Positions 18,601 to 28,467 of a stretch of 64,000 nt of DNA are shown piece after piece. The position numbers were made by a program, and so were the translations under genes. Under the pieces are notes generated by a model that saw only the letters and a list, made by a program, of their open reading frames with translations, did no database searches and was not told where the DNA came from. Every line of letters starts with the position of its first letter. Position 1 is the first letter of the stretch. Source of the DNA: CBFHTC01 sp965658815 (GTDB taxonomy: Bacteria; Pseudomonadota; Alphaproteobacteria; Rickettsiales; Rickettsiaceae); assembly GCA_965658815.1 (NCBI GenBank), contig CBFHTC010000001.1, positions 124,001 to 188,000 on the forward strand, written 5' to 3'.

Positions 18601-19806
18601 ATGAAAACTTTACGAGGAATGCATGATCTCTTAGACCAAGATGCTTTACTATTTGAAGAAGTTATTTCTTATATTACTCAAATAGCAAAAAAATATTCTT
18701 TTCAATTTGCAAGAACGCCGGTTATTGAGTCTGTAAGTTTGTTTAACTCCACTTTAGATATAGATACAGATATTATGTCTAAAGAAATTTATACTTTTAC
18801 AGATAAATCAAATGACTTAGTTGCTTTAAGGCCAGAGTTCACGGCTTCTATGATGCGTTTATTTGCAAATAACAACTTTAAGTCCTATAAAAATATCTTT
18901 ACTTATGGCCCATTGTTTCGCTACGATAGACCTCAAAAGGGGCGATACCGAGAGTTTTATCAAATTAATTTTGAAATTTTAAATACAGATTCATACATTT
19001 CAGATGTTCATATAATTCTTTTAATAGATGAGATTTTATCTTATTTTGGCATTAAGTATTCTTTAGAGTTAAATACTTTAGGATTTCCAGAAAGTCGAGA
19101 AAAGTATGAATTAAAATTAAAAGAATTTTTTATAGCTCATAAAGAAAGCTTATCTTCTGAGAGTCAAAGCAGATTAGAAAATAATAAAGTATTACGTATC
19201 TTAGACTCAAAGTTAGATATTGATAAAGAAGTGGTATCAAAAATTAACTTTAAAATATTAGATTTTTTAACAAAAAAAGAAAAGGACTTTTATAATAAAA
19301 TAAAAGATTTGTTATCTGAAGCAAAAATTACTTTTATTGAGAACGAAAAATTGGTTAGAGGTTTAAACTACTACAATAATACTATATTTGAATTTATATC
19401 TCTTGAAGACAATTTGACAATAGCCGGAGGAGGAAGGTACGATGCTGGCAAATTTCTTAAAAATAAGTTTGTGCCATCAGTGGGTTTTGCTGCCGGTATT
19501 GAGAGAATGATTAGTCTTATAAAAAAAAAGAAAAATATACAGGTATCAATAGAGTACGGAATTTATTTAATGAATTTTAATGCTGAAAGGTATTTTTTTC
19601 ATTCTCTTAAATTTACAAAGTCTCATAAAATATATAATTCAAGTATAAAACTCAATAAATTCATTGCTCGATGCCAAAAAGAAAATATAAAGCATATTTG
19701 TATTATTGGAGATAAAGAAATTGAAGAGAATCTATTTGAAGTTAAAAATCTCCTTACTCAAAAAAAAATATCTTATAATAAAGAAGAATTAAAGGAAGTG
19801 ATATGA
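18601..19806 (+). CDS. hisS: Histidyl-tRNA synthetase
   Basis: Class II aminoacyl-tRNA synthetase that charges tRNA-His. Motif 1 region and motif 2 (FRYDRPQKGRYREFYQ, with the TAxM-type upstream PEFTASMMR) are clear; the HisRS-specific signature LVRGLNYY and the GGGRYD segment are intact, as is the motif 3 region (GFAAGIERM). 401 residues, near the usual 410-430. The next small gene overlaps its stop codon (ATGA), so the two are translationally coupled. Confidence 0.97.
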   Translation: MKTLRGMHDLLDQDALLFEEVISYITQIAKKYSFQFARTPVIESVSLFNSTLDIDTDIMSKEIYTFTDKSNDLVALRPEFTASMMRLFANNNFKSYKNIFTYGPLFRYDRPQKGRYREFYQINFEILNTDSYISDVHIILLIDEILSYFGIKYSLELNTLGFPESREKYELKLKEFFIAHKESLSSESQSRLENNKVLRILDSKLDIDKEVVSKINFKILDFLTKKEKDFYNKIKDLLSEAKITFIENEKLVRGLNYYNNTIFEFISLEDNLTIAGGGRYDAGKFLKNKFVPSVGFAAGIERMISLIKKKKNIQVSIEYGIYLMNFNAERYFFHSLKFTKSHKIYNSSIKLNKFIARCQKENIKHICIIGDKEIEENLFEVKNLLTQKKISYNKEELKEVI

Positions 19807-19934
19807 TAAATAAAAAAAAATATGAAGATGCTCTTAGATCAAATCTTTCTAGAAGAAAAGTCTGCTCAAATAACAATAAATCTATGAGATCAAGTCAAAT
19901 GGCTTTAAGCACACAAAAAAATAAAAAAGTTTAA
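19803..19934 (+). CDS. 43-residue conserved-looking small protein
   Basis: Starts at the ATG that overlaps the hisS stop (ATATGA) and runs 43 codons to TAA. It is strongly basic and contains YEDALRSNLSRRK, which resembles the ALRxNLxRRKxQ core of small proteins that I recall from many alphaproteobacteria, although function is unknown. The 4-base overlap with hisS supports it being a real gene. It precedes virB8 by 66 bases. Confidence 0.55.
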   Translation: MINKKKYEDALRSNLSRRKVCSNNNKSMRSSQMALSTQKNKKV

Positions 19935-20000
19935 AAATATAGATCTATGTTTTGAGTTTTTTTTTTTTTCGTTAAATTTATACCGAATATAAAAAAAAAT

Positions 20001-20570
20001 ATGAATTGGTCTGATGATATTAATCAAACTTTAAAATATCAAAGAAATATTTTATCTGTTTTGTTGATAGGACTATTGATTACAAATCTTATATTGCTAT
20101 TTGCTTTATTTTCTACTTATCAAAACAAAAAATTTCAACCTTTTGTCTTGGATATTAGCGATAGAGGAAAAATAAACATTATAAAATCAAGAGATAGTAA
20201 TGATTTCTTATTAAATGATAATGTAGATAAATATTTTATTTCTCAATTTATAAAATCTATTGAGATCAATCATTTTAGTTCTGAAGAAGAAAGAAAATTA
20301 TTTATTTCTTCTCTCTCCTCGTCTAATGTTTATACTCAAGTCATGCGAAACTCTATTAATTCATATAATGATATAGAAATTAATTCATGGGTAAAAATGA
20401 AAGAAAATGAATATTTAGTAAGATTTACTTTATTTGGAAAAACTATCAAAAAAAGCAAAATAGCTATTATAGGATATGAATACGAAGATAGAGAGTTAAA
20501 TGACAAAATATTAACTATTAATCCGCTGGGATTTTTAATAAAATACTATAAGGTAGAAAATGATCAATAA
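20001..20570 (+). CDS. virB8: Type IV secretion protein VirB8
   Basis: Inner-membrane assembly factor of the VirB/VirD4 secretion system. One transmembrane helix (about residues 18-38) follows a short cytoplasmic N-terminus, then a periplasmic NTF2-like domain with NPLGFLIKYYKVE at the C-terminus, typical of VirB8. 189 residues, slightly short. The next gene overlaps its 3' end by 11 bases, starting a tightly packed virB8-virB9-virB10-virB11 operon. Confidence 0.88.
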   Translation: MNWSDDINQTLKYQRNILSVLLIGLLITNLILLFALFSTYQNKKFQPFVLDISDRGKINIIKSRDSNDFLLNDNVDKYFISQFIKSIEINHFSSEEERKLFISSLSSSNVYTQVMRNSINSYNDIEINSWVKMKENEYLVRFTLFGKTIKKSKIAIIGYEYEDRELNDKILTINPLGFLIKYYKVENDQ

Positions 20571-21051
20571 ATTTAAATTACTATACACATTGATGTTGGT
20601 GTTATACTCGGACGAAAAGACCGATCGTGTGGATAAAAATATAACTATTTCGTTAAAAAATAATTATGGCAATGAAATAAACAAATATAATACAACTCCT
20701 TCTTTAGATAAAAGAATTAAAGTATTACAATATCGAAAAAACACAATTTACGACTTAAGTTTAGTCGCGAAATTTAAAACTAAAATTATTTTTGACAAAA
20801 AAGAAGAAGTTGAAAATATCACCTTTGGAGAAGGCCAAGGAGTTGATGTTATTTATAACAACAAAACAGAAGAAATTATCTTACAACCTCTTTGTGTGGG
20901 CATTGATACAAATTTAATTATTACAACAAATCTAAGAGAGTATATATTCTCTTTGAAATCTTATGAAAATTCATTAGCTAATGAAGATAAGTTGATATAT
21001 ATTTTATCTTTCCAATACCCTATGAGCGAAAAAGTTGAAGGTGCGTTATGA
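20560..21051 (+). CDS. virB9: Type IV secretion protein VirB9, short form lacking the C-terminal domain
   Basis: Outer-membrane-complex subunit of the T4SS. After a short signal-like segment ending in LYS/DEKTD, the N-terminal VirB9 domain is recognisable (GEGQGVDVIYNN, LVITTN-like LIITTNLREYIFSL). At 163 residues it stops after this domain; normal VirB9 is about 260-290 residues with a C-terminal beta-sandwich that binds VirB7 at the outer membrane. Rickettsiales are known to carry a second, C-terminally truncated VirB9, and this may be that form. AAGGT lies 7 bases before the ATG. Overlaps virB10 by 4 bases. Confidence 0.8.
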   Translation: MINKFKLLYTLMLVLYSDEKTDRVDKNITISLKNNYGNEINKYNTTPSLDKRIKVLQYRKNTIYDLSLVAKFKTKIIFDKKEEVENITFGEGQGVDVIYNNKTEEIILQPLCVGIDTNLIITTNLREYIFSLKSYENSLANEDKLIYILSFQYPMSEKVEGAL

Positions 21052-22361
21052 ATAATAATACAAATAATAATACAGATAATACAAATAATTCTTTATCAGA
21101 AAGATTTATAAAATTAAATTTATATTTTAAACTAATGATAGTAGGAGCGGTGTTGTTTCTAGGAAGTTTTGTATTTGACTTTGTAGTCAAGACGGCTTCA
21201 GGATTTCGTTCGACAAAGTCATCAAGCAAGAGGTCTTTATCATCTAATATTGCTCGCAATAAGGCGGATGAGTTAGCGGTTGAAAAAATAGATAAGAAGG
21301 TTGTAGAAGCTAAAACCGTTATAGAGACACCTGTAGAAAGAAGATTTTATAATAACAATAATAACAATGATAACAATTTGACAGTTTTGGATCCTGTAGT
21401 GTTAGATGACAAGAAATTAGCAAGAATTCGTTCTTCTAAATCTATAAAATTTAATTCTGACTCAAGGGAGGATAATAACAACTTTAAAAAATATGATTTA
21501 AGCCAAACTATTGAAAAAGGTAAAATTATACCTTGTGTTTTAAATAGTTATGTTTCTTCAAATTTAGGAGGGCGTGTTGAAGCGATAGTATCTCAAGATA
21601 TTTATTCTAAAGAAGGAAATAATATTTTAATACCAAAGGGGTCAAAGATATTTGGATTATTTCAAGGATTATCATCTATTCAGGCGAAGAAAATCGCAAT
21701 AGAATGGCAAAATGTTCATTTACCAGATGGTCATGTTATTAAAACCTTATTAAGGGGAGTGGACTCTTCTGGTCAAGATGGCCATAAGGCTCAATATAAA
21801 TATGAAGGTATGAGGAGAATAGGTTCTTATATATTATCATCTGGAGTTGACTTAGGTCTTAATATAATGAGCGATAAATTGACAGAAGTTTTGAACAAGA
21901 AGATTGCATCTTTTACTTCTTACTATGACCGTCAGAAGGTTTTAAATGAGATATCCTCATATATAATGACTACTGATGGTGCTCTAAATTTAAATCAGAT
22001 GATGTCGATAGTAAATACTTTACCAGATTCTGCTAGCATCTTCAAATCGGATTTAGTAAATTTTTTAACCAATTGGAATCAGAATTCTACCGGATCAGTA
22101 GACGAAAGAAAAAGGATAGTTTTAAAATATATCCAAGAGAAACAGACAGAAGCTGCGAATAATACGAAGGCCTCTTATGCACAGTCAGCTATCAATAGTT
22201 TGTCAATGCAATTGCAAAATGAAGCTAAGAACGCTATCGGAGTTTACGAAGATTTTCTTTATAATAGAATAAGCACTCCAATACAAATAGTTGTAGATGA
22301 TTATATTGTTTTTCCTGATTCATATATACAAGACAGTTCACGCGGTGTAATCATATTATGA
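21048..22361 (+). CDS. virB10: Type IV secretion protein VirB10
   Basis: Energy-sensing channel scaffold spanning inner and outer membranes. One transmembrane helix at about residues 25-45 (LYFKLMIVGAVLFLGSFVF), a long low-complexity periplasmic linker rich in Asn/Asp/Lys where other VirB10 proteins are proline-rich, then the conserved C-terminal beta domain from about residue 150 (IPCVLNSYVSSNLGG, ILIPKGSKIFG). 437 residues. It overlaps virB11 by four bases (ATGA). Confidence 0.9.
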   Translation: MNNNTNNNTDNTNNSLSERFIKLNLYFKLMIVGAVLFLGSFVFDFVVKTASGFRSTKSSSKRSLSSNIARNKADELAVEKIDKKVVEAKTVIETPVERRFYNNNNNNDNNLTVLDPVVLDDKKLARIRSSKSIKFNSDSREDNNNFKKYDLSQTIEKGKIIPCVLNSYVSSNLGGRVEAIVSQDIYSKEGNNILIPKGSKIFGLFQGLSSIQAKKIAIEWQNVHLPDGHVIKTLLRGVDSSGQDGHKAQYKYEGMRRIGSYILSSGVDLGLNIMSDKLTEVLNKKIASFTSYYDRQKVLNEISSYIMTTDGALNLNQMMSIVNTLPDSASIFKSDLVNFLTNWNQNSTGSVDERKRIVLKYIQEKQTEAANNTKASYAQSAINSLSMQLQNEAKNAIGVYEDFLYNRISTPIQIVVDDYIVFPDSYIQDSSRGVIIL

Positions 22362-23350
22362 CATCAGTTGCTTTAGATTACTTATTAAATCCTTTTATAG
22401 ATTTATTTAAAGAAGATGGATTAAATGAAATATTAATTAACAGACCCGGTGAGTTATGGATTGATAAAAAAGGAGTTTTTGAAAGAAGGGAGGTGGCTTT
22501 TGTTGATTTATCTTATTTAACAAATTTATCAAATGCTGTAGCGCAATATACTTCTCAGTTTGTATCTTCTGAAAATCCTTTATTGTCAGCTTCATTAAGT
22601 AATGGATTACGAATACAGGTAGTTTTTAAACCAATATCTGGACCCAATAATATTGCATTAGCTATTAGAAATAGCTATCAGAAGAAAATATCGTTAGAGG
22701 ATTTAAATAAAAACAATATTTTCGCTCATGTAAAAGAGGTATATAGTCAAGATGCTGAAGTATATAAGAATATGAGATCGCTTTCATCAAATAAAAAATA
22801 CTTTGATTTAATATTATATGCAATAAAAAATAGGCGTAATATTATTGTCAGTGGAGGAACTTCTAGTGGAAAGACTACTTTCTTAAATGCCTGTTTAAAT
22901 GAAATTGATACTAATGAGCGTATTGTCACAATTGAAGATGTGCAAGAAATCAATTTAGCCAATCATGAAAATAAATTACATTTAGTTAGCTCTAAAGGAT
23001 CTCAAGGAGTCTCAAATGTTGCAGTTATTGATTTAATTGAAGCTAGTTTGCGTTTAAGGCCTGATCGAATTATAGTGGGAGAGTTAAGAGGAGTGGAGGC
23101 GTTTAGTTTTTTACGAGCTTTAAATACTGGGCACCCTGGTTCGATTGCGACTATTCACTCTGATAGCCCGATAATGGCATTAGATCAATTGAAATTAATG
23201 GTGATGCAAAAGAATTTAGGATTGACAATATCAGATATTGAAAATTATATCTATAATGTTTTAGATCTTGTGATTCAATGTAAAAAGGGCTCAAATGGAC
23301 TTCGATATATTGATGATATCTGGATAAATGATCGTAAATTTTTAGCATAA
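22358..23350 (+). CDS. virB11: Type IV secretion ATPase VirB11
   Basis: Hexameric traffic ATPase that switches the T4SS between pilus assembly and substrate transfer. Walker A GGTSSGKTT at residues 166-174, Asp box TIEDVQE, Walker B region RPDRIIVGELRG and His box NTGHPGSIATIHS all present. 330 residues, normal length. Last gene of the virB8-11 run; rlmB follows convergently 8 bases later. Confidence 0.97.
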   Translation: MTSVALDYLLNPFIDLFKEDGLNEILINRPGELWIDKKGVFERREVAFVDLSYLTNLSNAVAQYTSQFVSSENPLLSASLSNGLRIQVVFKPISGPNNIALAIRNSYQKKISLEDLNKNNIFAHVKEVYSQDAEVYKNMRSLSSNKKYFDLILYAIKNRRNIIVSGGTSSGKTTFLNACLNEIDTNERIVTIEDVQEINLANHENKLHLVSSKGSQGVSNVAVIDLIEASLRLRPDRIIVGELRGVEAFSFLRALNTGHPGSIATIHSDSPIMALDQLKLMVMQKNLGLTISDIENYIYNVLDLVIQCKKGSNGLRYIDDIWINDRKFLA

Positions 23351-23358
23351 TATTAAAA

Positions 23359-24045
23359 CTATTTAGCAAATTCATAAAGCACGATGGCGCAGGTAGAGGC
23401 GACATTTAAACTTTCAGTTTGTGAAGGAATATAGTAAAGAAAATCACAAGAGTCTTGAATAGTTTTTCTCATTCCCTTATCTTCTGATCCTAAAATAAAA
23501 CATAGCTTTGAGTTAAGGTGTTTTTCGTGAGATATTTTATCTTTAGCATGAGATGATAATCCAATAATCCAGAAATAATTTTGTTTTAATTTTGTGATTG
23601 TACTAGATATGCTATTGACATATATTAAATTTACTTTTTCAAGATATCCTACGGCATTTTTTGCCATTTGGCCATTTTCTTTTGCGGAATCGCGAGTAGG
23701 TAAAATAATAAACGATATACCAAAAGCATAGGCGGATCTAATAATTGCTCCCACATTACCGGAGTCTTGTAGATTTTCCAAAATAAGAATTTGTTTTTCA
23801 TTAAGTAGTTTTTCCGAAATATCATATTGAGCAATAGGAGCTACAAGTAAAACAAAATGTTGCGTAGATGAGGAGATCTTATTAAAAAACTTTTCATTTT
23901 CAATATAGTAAGGAATTTTTCGATTCTCTATTTCATTTTTATATTTCTTAAATACAATTGGCGAGATATGAATTGAGTATATTTTTCTTTTTTCATTTTT
24001 AAGGGCTGATAAAGAGGCATGAATACCAAATAAATAATATTTCAT
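23359..24045 (-). CDS. rlmB: TrmH/SpoU-family RNA 2'-O-methyltransferase (RlmB-like)
   Basis: SPOUT-fold methyltransferase; RlmB modifies a guanosine in 23S rRNA. N-terminal substrate-binding domain with the YYLFGIHASLSAL motif, then the three SPOUT motifs: ILENLQDSGNVGAIIRSA, FILGSEDKGM and IPSQTESLNVASTCAIVLYE. 228 residues, normal. The exact target (23S G2251 or a tRNA) cannot be told. It lies between the two halves of the T4SS locus with no evident link to it. Confidence 0.88.
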   Translation of the reverse strand: MKYYLFGIHASLSALKNEKRKIYSIHISPIVFKKYKNEIENRKIPYYIENEKFFNKISSSTQHFVLLVAPIAQYDISEKLLNEKQILILENLQDSGNVGAIIRSAYAFGISFIILPTRDSAKENGQMAKNAVGYLEKVNLIYVNSISSTITKLKQNYFWIIGLSSHAKDKISHEKHLNSKLCFILGSEDKGMRKTIQDSCDFLYYIPSQTESLNVASTCAIVLYEFAK

Positions 24046-24164
24046 AAATTCACAGTAATTAAATTATTATAAATATTTTTATTACGTTTAGCAAGATTTT
24101 TTTATATTGCTCTTGTAAAATTTATTAATTTTTAGTAGTATATTTAATATATCTTTTAAATTTT

Positions 24165-25460
24165 ATGTTTAAGAATTCTTTTATTAACTTCTTAATATTT
24201 TACTTTATTATTTTAGGATCTCTTTTCTTTTATTTTAATACTTCTGTTAAGTCGAAGCCAATAGTGAAGCCCGATGTTTTCTCTTATGATCAATCTTATA
24301 TATATAAGAATAATGAGTTGGAAATTGAATTTAGTTTAAAAAGACTGAGCATTGTTAAAGCAAAATTGCTTAAATATAATGAATATATTCATTGTAATAC
24401 ATATTTATCAAATGATGCATTTGATTTTGTAAAAGCAGATAAGAGCTCAATTCAATTTGTTAATAAAAATACTCGGGAAATAGTTATCTTTACTTTCTTA
24501 AATGAATATTTAATTGAAGTCTCCGGTTTAAAGTCTGAAGCTAGTATGTATTTTAATAATCAAGATACTTTTTCTTATTTTGATTATAAAAGTTATCATA
24601 CTTCGCTTGTTGGGCTAGAAGATTTTAAATATATTTCTTGGTTTGCTAAAATGCAAAATAAATATTATTTATTTGCTATATCTGGAGAAGATCTTCAATC
24701 AAAATATATTAAGAATCATATAGTATTTTCTGGAGATGTTAAACATATATATTTAGGCTTAAAAGATATTAATTACTTAAACTCTGTTAAAGATAAATTT
24801 ATCATGATTGAAAAAACTGTTTATTATGGCGCTTTGTCTTTCTTTATATACTATATTATACAATTTGTTGATTGGTTGTATATATATTTACAGAATTATG
24901 GCCTTGTAATTATAGTTTTGACTATTATACTTCGTATCTTTAGCTTTTTTATTATGTATAAGTCTCATCAAAGTATTTCAAAAATGAATTTGATACAAGA
25001 TCGTATTAATTTAATAGAACAAAAGTTTTCACAAGGAAGTGATGATTATAACTATGCTTTAAATAAACTTTATAAAAAAGAAAATATTAATCCTTTTGCT
25101 AAATTTTGGTCACAATTATTTCAAATGCCAATATATTATCTATTTTATGGACTTATTGCTTATGATCTTTCGTTTAAAAATGCTCCATTCTTATATTTAA
25201 AAGATTTATCTGGGCCTGATAGTTTTATTTTGTTCGACTTTTCTCTCTTTTATATTAAATTTCTGCCTACTTTGTTTTGTATCACTATTTTGCTGCAAAA
25301 TAGATTTTTTTCTGCATCTAAGATAAGTTATTATTTTCTGCCGCTGGTTTTCTTCTTTACAATAGTGCTGAATAATTGGCCATCAGGTTTGTTGATATAT
25401 ATGATACTAAATAATATCTTAGGCATGATAGGTGAGTTATTATTGGTGTTATTAATTTAA
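24165..25460 (+). CDS. yidC: Membrane protein insertase YidC
   Basis: YidC/Oxa1 insertase for inner-membrane proteins, alone or with SecYEG. N-terminal transmembrane helix (residues 7-24), a reduced periplasmic domain (about 25-205), then the five-helix insertase core from about residue 215. The arginine in the core helix is present in VLTIILRIFSFF, and the cytoplasmic hairpin (SHQSISKMNLIQDRINLIEQKF) is typical. 431 residues, shorter than the ~550 of free-living proteobacteria because of the small periplasmic domain. Converges on virD4 with a 4-base overlap. Confidence 0.92.
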   Translation: MFKNSFINFLIFYFIILGSLFFYFNTSVKSKPIVKPDVFSYDQSYIYKNNELEIEFSLKRLSIVKAKLLKYNEYIHCNTYLSNDAFDFVKADKSSIQFVNKNTREIVIFTFLNEYLIEVSGLKSEASMYFNNQDTFSYFDYKSYHTSLVGLEDFKYISWFAKMQNKYYLFAISGEDLQSKYIKNHIVFSGDVKHIYLGLKDINYLNSVKDKFIMIEKTVYYGALSFFIYYIIQFVDWLYIYLQNYGLVIIVLTIILRIFSFFIMYKSHQSISKMNLIQDRINLIEQKFSQGSDDYNYALNKLYKKENINPFAKFWSQLFQMPIYYLFYGLIAYDLSFKNAPFLYLKDLSGPDSFILFDFSLFYIKFLPTLFCITILLQNRFFSASKISYYFLPLVFFFTIVLNNWPSGLLIYMILNNILGMIGELLLVLLI

Positions 25461-27268
25461 TTTTTCTTATTATTGTGGTTTTTAGCAAAGTCTTCATATG
25501 CATTGATCGTTTTAAATACCTCTTTGATATTGATTTTTGATCCGGGTACATGCTCTTGTGTCTCATTGTCTTTTTGAATAACTATGCTATGATCAATAAA
25601 ATCATCATCATATTCCTCATCGCCTAAATCGACTTTCTTAAGTGTATGTTTAGGAACTGGCTCTTTTTCCAGTAGCTTATCGGTAAACATAGTATCTTTA
25701 TAATAAAATATCTTTTTACATTTGATAGGAGGATAGGCCTCAATCATAATAATTTGCTCATCTCTTGGTAATGTGATTATTTCTTGGGGTAGAAGTAATG
25801 ATCTTGAGGCCTCTGAGACAGATCCACCTCCGCCAGATCCTTTGTTCTTGGATTCGTTATCAACTGTTTTGGTTCCAAGCATATCGGAAACAAATTTTGC
25901 GGTATCATAGTTATTTGCCGCATAGGAGATACGATACATACAGTTTGATAAAAATGAGTTCATACCTGAGTCTTCATAAATTGATTTTAGTTGCTGTGTA
26001 TCTTGCACAATTAAAAATAATTTTACTCGATATCCTCTAAAGTATGCTATACCACTTAAAAAGATTTCCATTTTTCCAAGAGTTGGAAACTCATCTAAGA
26101 GAAACATTACTGAATATTTATCAACTGAGGTATCTGGCAATTTGCTTGATAATATATCCGCTGCTTGCTGATAAAAAACCTGCATCAATTTTTGTAAACG
26201 AATTACGTTATCAGGAGTAATAACGCAATATATTGATGTAGGAATTCTTTTAATTGCCTGAATATTAAAATCAGATGTTGATGTTGCATTATCAATTAAT
26301 GGGTTTGCCCATAATTCAAGGGCTGAGTTTAAATGAGATATAACTCCTGATCTTTCTTTTTCAGCTTTTTGTAAAAAGGCTGAGATGTTCATATATCCAG
26401 TTGGATGTATTCTTCCACCCAATGTATCTAATCCTTGTCCTAAAGTAAAAAAGACATCATCTGATCTCATTATTCGAACTAATTCACCAAAAGTATTGGG
26501 GCGACTTTTATCTGCCAACAAAAATAATATTACACCTAAGCATAGGTTCCTTGCTTCCGATACCCAAAAATCTTGTTTTGTGTTTGGTAGCAATATTGCT
26601 GTCAATTTTTGAGCATCGTCAACCATACTGGAAGGCTCTGATTTAATCCAGTCAAGTGGATTATATCTATGAGTGATTGCTTGAGTATTTCCTGGTTCCC
26701 ATCGATATACTTCTTGTTTTAATACTTTTCCTCTATAACCACTCGTAAGATCAAAGTTCTCTCCTTTAGGGTCATGAACAATTAACGAATCTTCAAATAG
26801 TAAACAATTAGGAATAGCAAACCCTACACCTTTTCCCGAACCAGTAGGAGCAAATAGCAAAATACTTTGCATATTGTTACATATATAGTAACCACCATTT
26901 TTATCATCTTGACCTAATAGAACTCCTGTAGATTCTTTTAGCTGAGCCGCGGCTATTTCATATTCTGTCGCCCAGTGAGCTCCTCCATATAACTTTTCTT
27001 TGTCACCAAAGAAATCTTTATGAATTTTTGGAATAATGGCAAAAAAGATAAGAATAGTATGAGCAAAAAAAGATATAAGAAATAATATATCATTTAATTG
27101 TGCATTATAATTTACTATTTTATTGAAGTTTAGTGCAAGGGCATTAAATGGTGATAGAAAAACTTCTAAATTTAGATCGATTTCAATATTTGTATATAAA
27201 GAACATGGAATTAACATCGATATATAATACATTGATATCATGATAAAATAGAAAATCTGTTTTTGCAC
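25457..27268 (-). CDS. virD4: Type IV secretion coupling protein VirD4
   Basis: Hexameric ATPase that recruits substrates to the T4SS. Two N-terminal transmembrane helices (about residues 5-25 and 57-78), Walker A FAPTGSGKGVGF near residue 135, Walker B MFLLDEFPTLG near 395 and the RISYAANN region. 603 residues, near the usual length. It lies 2 kb from virB11 on the opposite strand, separated by rlmB and yidC, whereas in Rickettsia-type genomes virD4 follows virB11; an inversion is a simple explanation. Confidence 0.95.
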   Translation of the reverse strand: MQKQIFYFIMISMYYISMLIPCSLYTNIEIDLNLEVFLSPFNALALNFNKIVNYNAQLNDILFLISFFAHTILIFFAIIPKIHKDFFGDKEKLYGGAHWATEYEIAAAQLKESTGVLLGQDDKNGGYYICNNMQSILLFAPTGSGKGVGFAIPNCLLFEDSLIVHDPKGENFDLTSGYRGKVLKQEVYRWEPGNTQAITHRYNPLDWIKSEPSSMVDDAQKLTAILLPNTKQDFWVSEARNLCLGVILFLLADKSRPNTFGELVRIMRSDDVFFTLGQGLDTLGGRIHPTGYMNISAFLQKAEKERSGVISHLNSALELWANPLIDNATSTSDFNIQAIKRIPTSIYCVITPDNVIRLQKLMQVFYQQAADILSSKLPDTSVDKYSVMFLLDEFPTLGKMEIFLSGIAYFRGYRVKLFLIVQDTQQLKSIYEDSGMNSFLSNCMYRISYAANNYDTAKFVSDMLGTKTVDNESKNKGSGGGGSVSEASRSLLLPQEIITLPRDEQIIMIEAYPPIKCKKIFYYKDTMFTDKLLEKEPVPKHTLKKVDLGDEEYDDDFIDHSIVIQKDNETQEHVPGSKINIKEVFKTINAYEDFAKNHNNKKN

Positions 27269-27348
27269 TTTTTAAATTTTTTTTTTATACTAACAATAAT
27301 ATTGCAAAAGACAATATATTTTTATCAGTTATTAATATTAAAATTAAT

Positions 27349-28467
27349 TTAGTAGTAAAATAAAAGCAGCAAAGTAAATATAATTAAAGGATAGTCTAGT
27401 TTAAATGTTTTATCTGAAAAGTGTATAAAAATACTATAAGCAAAGTATATTAAAAATATCTTAGTAAAAATAAAGACAATTTTCATAGCAAATGATAACT
27501 GATGGATAAGATTGATCTTTTCAACAAAGTAATATAAGGATACCGGGCAATCTATATATATTGCAAATGATAGTACTCCAAATATAAAATTATATTTTTT
27601 ATAAGATCTCATAAGAATAAATTTTGCAATTGAGTCATATATTAAAAACATATAAAAATTTGAGATCATTAATGTAAAAATGGAGTTAATACTTGAGTAA
27701 ATTAAAATTTTTTCTTGTGTGTCTGAGGATTGTATAAGTAATCCTATTGAGATTATGATCGCAGTGGTGGCGATATAAATATTAATTGACATAATGGACG
27801 GTAATGCAAACATAATAGTTAAAGACGATATACAAGATATATATTCAAAGTCTTTTATTGAAGCATAAGCTCGATAAATATTTTTATTAATTGGTAATTT
27901 CAATAAGAAGCCAATCGTAATGATATAGTTTGCAATTTCAGAATGATAATAATTATTATTTAATTCACCACTTTCCATATATATAAATCCGATACCCAGT
28001 AAGATACAACAAGCGGCGGCGGAGTTAGCTATCATATACTCTAAAATTATTTTTTTATTTATTTTGATATCAAGCATAAAGATCACTAAAGTAATATTTA
28101 ATATTTCAAGCGCTATGTACATATTAAAAATATCATTTGTTAAGATTAAGTAGTTACTTGCAGTATTAATAAAAAATACTGAATAATTGTTCATTGACAT
28201 CAATATAAAGATGATATGCAAAATAGTTAGAAATTTTGTTTTTATTTCGTTAATGGAATATTGAATACTAATTGTTTGGATAAAGTTTCCAAAATTATAA
28301 TGATGATTAAAAGATATTAGGTTAATAAGACAAATAATGATTATTAAATAAGTGATATATAAAGCTTTATGATATTTTTGTATAGGAATTCCTTTGATAT
28401 TAGTTAATTTATGAGATAGGCCAAATATAATTGGTATTAAAACTAATAAAGTAAATATTCTAATCAT
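27349..28467 (-). CDS. mnhD: Mrp/Mnh-type Na+/H+ antiporter subunit D, short and diverged
   Basis: Membrane subunit related to NuoN/NuoL proton channels. 372 residues with about ten hydrophobic helices, against roughly 490 for standard MnhD. The membrane glutamate is present (NMYIALEILNITLV) and a lysine is found in FLLKLPINKN, but the usual PxHxWLPxA motif beside that lysine is gone. Assigned mainly because it overlaps the clear mnhC by 8 bases in the conserved C-D order. Function as an antiporter subunit is plausible but weakened. Confidence 0.7.
   Translation of the reverse strand: MIRIFTLLVLIPIIFGLSHKLTNIKGIPIQKYHKALYITYLIIIICLINLISFNHHYNFGNFIQTISIQYSINEIKTKFLTILHIIFILMSMNNYSVFFINTASNYLILTNDIFNMYIALEILNITLVIFMLDIKINKKIILEYMIANSAAACCILLGIGFIYMESGELNNNYYHSEIANYIITIGFLLKLPINKNIYRAYASIKDFEYISCISSLTIMFALPSIMSINIYIATTAIIISIGLLIQSSDTQEKILIYSSINSIFTLMISNFYMFLIYDSIAKFILMRSYKKYNFIFGVLSFAIYIDCPVSLYYFVEKINLIHQLSFAMKIVFIFTKIFLIYFAYSIFIHFSDKTFKLDYPLIIFTLLLLFYY

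Noticed and set aside
21020..21259. Minus-strand frame across the virB9/virB10 junction
   Set aside because: It overlaps two well-supported genes and has no start signal or recognisable product.
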